Shown: in pieces, positions 56,334 to 64,000 of the stretch
Position numbering within the stretch: position 1 is the stretch's first letter
Layout of the letters: each line of letters opens with the position of its first letter
DNA from: Seriola aureovittata
Taxonomy: Eukaryota; Chordata; Actinopteri; Carangiformes; Carangidae
Reading direction: 5' to 3'
Length of the DNA stretch: 64,000 bases
Assembly (NCBI RefSeq): GCF_021018895.1
Contig: NC_079374.1
Coordinates: 179,712-243,711 of the forward strand
Made by a program: the position numbers and the translations under genes
Notes under the pieces: model-generated
Told to the model about the DNA's origin: nothing
What the model saw: the letters and a program-made list of their open reading frames with translations, nothing else
Database searches by the model: none

Positions 56334-58452
56334 ACCTCTGATGGACTCTGATGGACTCTGGTGGACCTTGGTGGACCTTGGTGAACTCTGATGGACTCTG
56401 ATGGACTCTGATGGACTCTGGTGGACTCTGATGGACTCTGATGGACTCTGGTGGACTCTGATGGACTCTGATGAACCCTGGTGGACTCTGGTGGACCTTG
56501 GTGGACTTTGATGGACTCTAATGGACTCTGGTGGACCTTGGTGGACTCTGATGGACTCTAATGGACTCTGTTGGACCTTGGTGGACTTTGATGGACTCTA
56601 ATGGACTCCGGTGGACCTTGGTGGACTCTGATGGACTCCAATGGACTCTGGTGGACCTTGGTGGACTTTGATGGACTCTAATGGACTCTGGTGGACCTTG
56701 GTGGACTCTGATGGACTCTAATGGACTCTGGTGGACCCTGGTGAACTCTAATGGACTCTGATGGACTCTGGTGGACTCTGATGGACCCTGGTGGACTCTG
56801 ATGGACCCTGGTGGACTCTAGTGGACCCTGGTGGACTCTGGTGGACTCTGATGGACTCTGATAGACCCTGGTGGACTCTGATGGACTCTGGTGGACTCTG
56901 ATGGACTGTGATGGATCCTGGTGGATTCTGGTGGACCTTGGTGGAGTCTGGTGGACCTTGGTGGACTCTGATGGACTCTAATGGACTCTGGTGGACCCTG
57001 GAGGACTCTAATGGACTCTGATGGACTCTGGTGGACTCTGATGGACTCTGATGGACCCTGATGGACTCTGATGGACTGTGATGGATCCTGGTGGATTCTG
57101 GTGGACCTTGGTGGAGTCTGATGGACTGTGATGGATCCTGGTGGACTCTGATGGACTCTGGTGGACTCTGATGGACTGTGATGATCCTGGTGGATTCTGG
57201 TGGACTCTGATGGAATCTGATAGACCCTGATGGACTCTGGTGGACGCTGATGGACTGTGATGGATCCTGGTGGACTCTGATGGACTCTGATGGACCCTGG
57301 TGAACTCTGGTGGACTCTGATGGACTCTGATGGACTCTGATGGACCCTGGTGGACTCTGGTGAACTCTGATGGACTCTGATGGACTGTGATGGATCCTGG
57401 TGGATTCTGGTGGACCTTGGTGGACTCTGATGGACTCTGGTAGACCCTGATGGACCCTGGTGGACTCTGATGGACTCTGATAGACCCTGGTGGACTCTGG
57501 TGGACTCTGATGGACTCTGATGGACTGTGATGATCCTGGTGGATTCTGGTGGACCTTGGTGGACTCTGATGGACTGTGATGGATCCTGGTGGACTCTGAT
57601 GGACTCTGATAGATCCTGGTGGACTCTGGTGGACTCTGATGGAATCTGATAGACCCTGATGGACTCTGGTGGACGCTGATGGACTGTGATGGATCCTGGT
57701 GGACTCTGATGGACTCTGATAGACCCTGGTGAACTCTGGTGGACTCTGATGGACTCTGATGGACCCTGGTGGACTCTGGTGGACTCTGATGGACTCTGAT
57801 GGACTGTGATGGATCCTGGTGGATTCTGGTGGACCTTGGTGGACTCTGATGGACTCTGGTAGACCCTGATGGACTCTGATGGACTGTGATGGACTCTGAT
57901 GGACTGTGATGGATCCTGGTGGATTCTGGTGGACTGTGATGGATCCTGGTGGACTCTGATGGACTCTGATAGATCCTGGTGGACTCTGGTGGACTCTGAT
58001 GGAATCTGATAGACCCTGATGGACTCTGGTGGACTCTGATGGACTCGGATGGACTCTGATAGACCCTGATGGACTCTGGTGGACTCTGGTGGACTCTGAT
58101 GGACTCTGATAGACCCTGGTGGACTCTGGTGGACTCTGATGGACTCTGGTGAACCCTGGTGGACTCTGATGGACTCTAATGGACTCTGGTGGACCCTGGT
58201 GGACTCTAATGGACTCTGATGGACTCTGGTGGACTCTGATGGACTCTGATGGACCCTGATGGACTCTGGTGGACTCTGGTGGACTCTGATGGACTCTGAT
58301 AGACTCTGATGGACTCTGATGAACTCTGGTGGACTCTGATGGACTCTGATAGACCCTGATGGACTCTGGTGGACTCTGGTGGACTCTGATGGACTCTGAT
58401 AGACCCTGGTGGACCCTGGTGGACTCTGATAGACCCTGGTGGACTCTGGTGG
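56334..58452. repeat. 2.1-kb decamer minisatellite (TGGACTCTGA/TGGACTCTGG)
   Basis: About 210 units of 10 bp, with TGGACCCTGG, TGGACCTTGG, TGGATCCTGG, TAGACCCTGA and TGGACTGTGA variants. Blocks of variants recur in the same order, showing higher-order duplication (for example the run including TGGAATCTGA then TAGACCCTGA near 57208, 57640 and 58000). Confidence 0.96.
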
Positions 58453-59074
58453 AATCAGGATGTCTCAGTAATGAGTTTGTGGAGGAGACTTTGAGATGGA
58501 GGCAGAGAGCAGGTTGAAGATGAAGATGGATGGAGGGAAAAAGGTGGAAACAGAAACAGGAAATGGACTAATGAAGAAGAAGGTCTGATACAGACAGGGA
58601 GACGCCAGCTGCAGGCTCCCATCATGCATCAGGACAGAGAGACAATGGAGCAGGTACAGTTGGAGTAGAATCAGAGACGGCTGAACTCAGACTGAGAGGA
58701 GACAACAGAGTCTGTGTGACATCATCATGACCTCTGACCTTTACTTACCTCTTACTGACCAACACAGCCAAGCCACACCCTGATGACATCATTTTGTGAA
58801 GGGTTGGTCCTTTGGAGAGCAGGAGACATGGTCCAGTCTACACCTGAAGACCATGTGAGAGGACTGAGAGCTCCAGGTGGATAGTGGAGCTTTAGTTCAG
58901 GTCACTGTATCTGAGATTGTCGTCATTGTCTCTCCACTAGGGTTTAAATAAAGTTCTGTGTGTTTGATAAAACAACAACTTCAAATGTTTCAGGATCATT
59001 GTGATTAAAATAAACAATACCAGCTTCCTGTTGTAGTCTGAGACTGTGGCGGGATCTCCTTCTTCTTTTTCTTT

Positions 59075-59117
<43 letters not shown>

Positions 59118-59990
59118 ACATGTTGTTTTATGACTCAGTGGATCCTTACAGCAGCAGCAGCTCATCTCAATCTGATTATGTCTGAAATATGGACGAACAG
59201 CAGCAGCTTGTGTCCATGATTAAATCAATGCTAACAAGAGCTTATTAAAGTGATATGATCGGCTCCATGGTGGCGTCCCCCCCACCCCTCGCTCTTCCTC
59301 CTCCTCTCTGACGGGGGTTTCCACTAAAACTAACTCAAGTGTCCTGTGAGCGTCAGGTGAGATATGACGATCACTTCCTGTCTCACCTGAATTACCAGAC
59401 AGGTAGAGATTAACCTGGATGTGGTGCACTGATTTATGGAAGATGTATGATGTAATTTATTTGCTAACTATCATCACACCTGATAATAAATGTGACTTGT
59501 TTTCAGTTTGAATCAATGTTTCTGGGTTTATAAAGTCAGTTCTCAGACCTGTTTGTACCTGATGTTTTTGTCCTGTTGTGTTTCTCTCAGTCAGAATCTG
59601 TTTGTTCTATCTGTTTCTCAGATGGTTGAAAGACGGAGGCTAAGGTTCACTTCACACATCAGCATCTTCAGTTTACTTTGTAGATTTGTTATATAATAAC
59701 CAGAGATGATGAATTTAGTCACAAATTCACTTGTTAAAATCAAACCAACTTTATGTAATTTAATTTTCCACAGCAGCAAAATATTCAAAAGTATTTTCTT
59801 ACTGTCTGTAATCTGAACTCTGATTTATCAACAGACTGAAGAGACTGAGCCTTTGATTTAAATTAATTTAACAACATAATAAACTATCTGAGCTCCAACA
59901 CTGAGCCCAGGAACAGGACACTTTTATTTAGATACTGAAGCTCAGACCCATTCAAAACCATTCAAAACTATACATACCTTACATATGTTT
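58453..59990. other. Unique intergenic sequence with C38 run
   Basis: No gene recognised. A 38-base C homopolymer is at 59078-59115. Short frames at 59220-59429 and 59508-59696 without domains. Confidence 0.5.
59078..59115. repeat. C38 homopolymer
   Basis: Uninterrupted run of 38 cytosines on plus, the longest homopolymer in the window. Confidence 0.95.
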
Positions 59991-60891
59991 CTACAACCTG
60001 AACAACCTGAGTAACCTGAACAACAACCTGTACAACAACATAAACAACAACCTGTACAACAACCTGAACAACAACCTGTACAACAACATAAACAACAACC
60101 TGAACAACAACCTGAACAACAACCTGAGTAACCTGAACAACAACCTGAACAACAACCTGAACAACAACCTGTACAACAACCTGTACAACAACCTGAACAA
60201 CAACCTGAACAACAACCTGAGTAACCTGAACAACAACCTGAACAACAACCTGAACAACAACCTGTACAACAACCTAAACAACAACCTGAACAACAACCTG
60301 TACAACAACCTGAACAACAACCTGTACAACAACCTAAACAACAACCTGAACAACAACCTGTACAACAACCTGAACAACAACCTGAACAACAACCTAAACA
60401 ACAACCTAAACAACAACCTGTACAACAACCTGAACAACAACCTGTACAACAACCTAAACAACAACCTGTACAACAACCTGAACAACAACCTGTACAACAA
60501 CATAAACAACAACCTGTACAACAACCTGAACAACAATGTGAACAACCTGAACAACAACCTGTACAACAACCTGAACAACAACCTGTACAACAACCTGAAC
60601 AACAACCTGTACAACAACCTGAACAACAACCTGTACAACAACCTGAACAACCTGTACAACAACCTGTACAACCTGAACAACAACCTGAACAACAACCTGA
60701 ACAACAACCTGAACAACAACCTGAACAACAACCTGTACAACAACCTGTACAACAACCTGAACAACCTGTACAACAACCTGAACAACAACCTGAGTAACCT
60801 GAACAACAACCTGAACAACAACCTGAGTAACCTGAACAACAACCTGAACAACAACCTGAACAACAACCTGAACAACAACCTGTACAACAAC
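59991..60891. repeat. 12-bp minisatellite (AACCTGAACAAC / AACCTGTACAAC)
   Basis: About 75 units of CCTGAACAACAA or CCTGTACAACAA, with CATAAACAACAA and shorter CTGAGTAA variants. The period is divisible by three, so all frames on both strands stay open for long stretches, giving Asn/Leu on plus and Cys/Gly or Leu/Arg/Phe on minus. The array is bracketed by the 13-bp direct repeat TTACATATGTTTC (59979-59991 and 60927-60939). Confidence 0.96.
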
Positions 60892-60939
60892 GGTTCAAAC
60901 AGAACAATGAAAGGTCTTTACAATCTTTACATATGTTTC

Positions 60940-63900
60940 ATCTTCAGCTGCTTCATTATTAGATGTTGATATTTTATTAGATTTTCATATTATCACAACA
61001 ATCCCACAATTATAAATAATGAAATAATATTCATAATAAAATGTATATGTTTATATGTTTCTTCATATCATCATTTCATCATATATGATGATATTTGTGT
61101 TTGTCACATGTTGATTGACTCGTTGCCTTGAATTAATAATCAGCAGAATTCCCCTGTTTCTCTTAATTAAATCAAAGGCCGTTAGTGCCCTGGTGTTAAT
61201 CAAAGTTAATTGAAGTTAACTGAAGCATGTTTTCATGTCAGAAACTCAAACAGTCTAAAAATAGAAATCACATGATTCTGTTGTTTTCTGCTGCTGCCGG
61301 AGGAAACACACTGATTCTCTTTTTTCTCATCTGGCTCCAAACTGGGATTTTCCTACCTGATAACATCAGACCACAGCAAGAGGCTGAGCGGCCGAGAGCA
61401 GCTGCTGGTCCACACTGACGTCTGGAACGTCCAGGGTCCGTATTTGGAGTGTGTGTTGTTGTTGTGTATTAATTTATGTATCTGGACTTCATTCACTAAC
61501 ACAATCTGATCAGCCTCAGACGCTCTGCAGTCCACCTGGTCCTGAATCTTGACCGTCCACACCTGCAGCTTCACTGTGTCCGAGAGACTGTGTCCATGTG
61601 TGTGTGTGAATGACATCATCAGAAGGCTGGTGGAGGGTCCAGGACCCTCACAGAGTCCAGGATGGATCAGAATCCTTCAGACTCAGACCCTAAAAGAGGT
61701 TTTACCCTCAGTCCTTAAAGAAGCTATAATTAGAGCTCCATACTGTTGATCCAGGTGTGTCAGTCACCTGTGCCCCTATATCTAACCTCACTCTCTCTGA
61801 GACCCTGTCTCTGCTGTCACCACTCAGTCATGTGACTTTCTACACAACAACAGTTTGTAATTCGTCACAGTGACAGTTACTGATGAGCTGTTAGATTCAC
61901 CATCACTTCCTGTGACACCGACTGAACATTTAATGAGCTTTAAAGAAACCTCACAGAGCCGGTTCAGGTTCTGTTCATCGGCTTGTTCATGTTACTGATA
62001 AATCCTGGAGTTCCTCTGGCTTCTGTGCTTGGTTCTGTGATCTTCCGTCACCTAATCTTCTGTTCTGTCTGAACATCATCAAATGTCGACCCATTTCACT
62101 GAGTCTGTTAAAGCAGCAGCCAGTTGATCATCAGAGACTGAGCCCCATATACCTGCCCCAGGGCATGATGGGATGTTAATGCTTCATTGTCCTGCAGTAG
62201 AAATATCTGCCTTTATGTTATTCAGTTTTCATGTTTCAGTCCATAGAGATGATTTTAACTGACACCTTTTCTACAGTACAGGGAGATGTTTAAGGTGCAG
62301 GTCTGGTTCTGATCTAAGACCACCTGCTTCTGCTTCTAGTTGTTGGTCTGAGACCACCTGGTTCTGGTTCTGGTCTGAGACCACCTGGTTCTGGTTGTAG
62401 ACTTGTAGAGCAGTCCTCAGTGTGGACAGATCAGAGTGGTCTCTGGGAGTCTAAGGTCAGCCCGGACCATCAGAGGTTAAGCTCTTCTCCATGAAGAGCT
62501 GTCCTCTGTTCTTTCATTATTTATCACTTAATTCATTCTCTCTGACCAGAGGCGCTCCAGAATTAGCAGAGCTATGCGTGTCTGTCATGTTCAGTCACTA
62601 AAGACCAGACGCCATCTGAATAACAGATCCCTGAGGCCAGGGATCCAGGGCCACAGTCCCAGTCCTGGACCAGACAAAAGGCCCGTCTGTTGGTGGTGTC
62701 ACCCTGTTCAGATATGGCCGGGGGGTCTCAGTAGTACTCCTCTCCATTAGCATATCAGCTTGGATTTGGGGGTTTTTGTGAGTCTGTAAACAAAGTTTCC
62801 ACCAGGAGCAGAAATAATGTCTCCACTGTACGAGGATCATGAACAATGAGGAGCTGCACGAAGGAATTTATGACCAAACTTCATCCACAAAGGAGCTTCT
62901 TTTCTCCACATATTTATAGACCCAGTCTGAACAGACTTGTTCTCTGATACTGGTTAGGTATGAACACATGAGGGTTGGTCCAGGAGTCACCTGACCACCT
63001 GTCTCTACTCTATGACCATTCAGTAGATTATAGTTTAAACATCTGATCTGGTGTCAGAAGTTGTTGTTGTGTTCAGACTGACATCAGCTGGCAGGTCAGT
63101 GGCTCTGGACATATCAACAACATTTTTATCAAACGTGTTGTAGAAAAACATCTCGTCTCTTCAGTCACACAGGTTTTATATGATTTATTTCTAAATCTAA
63201 ACTTTATGATCACTGTCAAAGATCTCCACATTTTCTATTATGATTTATGGACATTTATCTGTGCTGGACGTGGAACATTTTTCACTGAATGAACGATGAG
63301 CTAACTCCACAACAACATTTAAAACCACACATTAGAGATGCCGACACACATTCCTCAGATGTAACACACAGAATCATTTAAACATGATTTAATCTGATAT
63401 GTGGATGTTGCCTGTCAATGATCAGAAACCACAACTGTCCCACACAGTGAATCATATGTGTCTCATGTCTGGTGGATGGGCATGGGGCCTCAGACCAGAC
63501 TTTAATCCTGACTGAACTACAGTATCCTTGTGCAGATACTGTTTTACATTTTTTGTTAATTATTTTAAAATACTGGTTTGAGACGTAAAATCAAAAGTTG
63601 TAACACGAATGATCCGATGTCAGCGATGTCTGGTGAAGAACGTCCACATAAAAGTAAAATGTCTAATAATAATCCACTAACTTTTTCTGTTCAGATTCTT
63701 CCTGGTTAAATAAAAGTTCCACGACGTGTATGTGGTAAAATCACAAACAGTGTCAGTGGCTCACATTAGGATAACATGTACAGTTACTACATCTAAACTT
63801 GTGACTCACCAGCTTCAGTCCTGACACTTAAAAACAAGGACATTACTCCCCTCCCCACTCCATCCTTTTGTCACACAACATCAAAAAGCTGCTGCTTTAA

Positions 63901-64000
63901 TGTCGTAATGTGTAATTTTCAAATAAAATCCAATGTCATATGAGTGATCCTGTGACTGCTCCATTAGGCCTGTGCTGTTATTTGCTGCCACTATCAGAAG
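60940..64000. other. Unique intergenic sequence to the window end
   Basis: No exon recognised. Contains the candidate regulatory island at 61120-61230 and a short CTGGTTCTGGTCTGAGACCA tandem (62295-62402). Short frames (61353-61619, 62598-62846) show no domain. Confidence 0.5.
61120..61230. promoter_or_regulatory. Candidate TCF/LEF- and homeodomain-motif island
   Basis: Two ATCAAAG TCF/LEF-like sites (61171-61177 and 61199-61205) lie 28 bp apart, with TTAATTAA (61163-61170), AATTAATAATC and GTTAATTGAAGTTAAC between and around them. No repeat or coding signal. Enhancer function is a hypothesis. Confidence 0.3.

Noticed and set aside
59942..60907. 321-codon Cys/Gly-rich minus-strand frame resembling a keratin-associated or metallothionein-like protein
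   Set aside because: It is a translation of the 12-bp satellite. The antisense and alternative frames are equally open.

Overview
This window looks like vertebrate nuclear DNA from a teleost fish, probably a spiny-rayed (percomorph-like) one. The grounds are a fish-type Tc1 transposon, a tRNA-derived SINE, an L2/CR1-clade LINE tail, several dispersed repeats of a kind common in acanthomorph genomes, and a large load of (CA)n and (GA)n microsatellites. No bacterial-type gene organisation is present. The species call is inference.

Only one host protein-coding gene can be supported. It lies on the minus strand at the left edge: exon 2 (1594-1825) and coding exon 1 (4260-4314) of an activin receptor type-2A gene (an acvr2a paralogue). 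Splice sites and reading phase match, and a CpG-rich 5' leader and promoter region extends to about 5480. The remaining exons lie to the left of the window. The minisatellite at 1-1132 is therefore inside intron 2.

From about 5500 to 64000 I find no convincing host gene. This upstream flank is dominated by repeats. There are ten large minisatellite or simple-repeat blocks of about 0.5-4.1 kb: 21-bp unit at 1-1132; 8-bp at 9629-11145; 8-bp at 18713-19566; 33-bp at 25095-25912; 18/23-bp at 32267-36358; 7-bp at 39159-40743; 11-bp at 49261-50240; GA-rich at 55274-55752; 10-bp at 56334-58452; 12-bp at 59991-60891. Together they take up more than a fifth of the window. They generate long stop-free frames that should not be read as genes.

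Mobile elements include a complete, apparently intact Tc1/mariner element (12397-14017) with a 352-aa DD34E transposase, inserted in a (TA)n array. There is also a full-length tRNA-derived SINE with a 12-bp target duplication (16109-16326), a 5'-truncated and frameshifted L2-like LINE tail (about 47200-48055), and several non-autonomous relics. Between the repeats are short, moderately AT-rich unique islands. Some carry dense POU, TCF/LEF and homeodomain-type motifs and are candidates for conserved regulatory elements, plausibly serving the activin receptor gene or a more distant developmental gene. That function is inference only.
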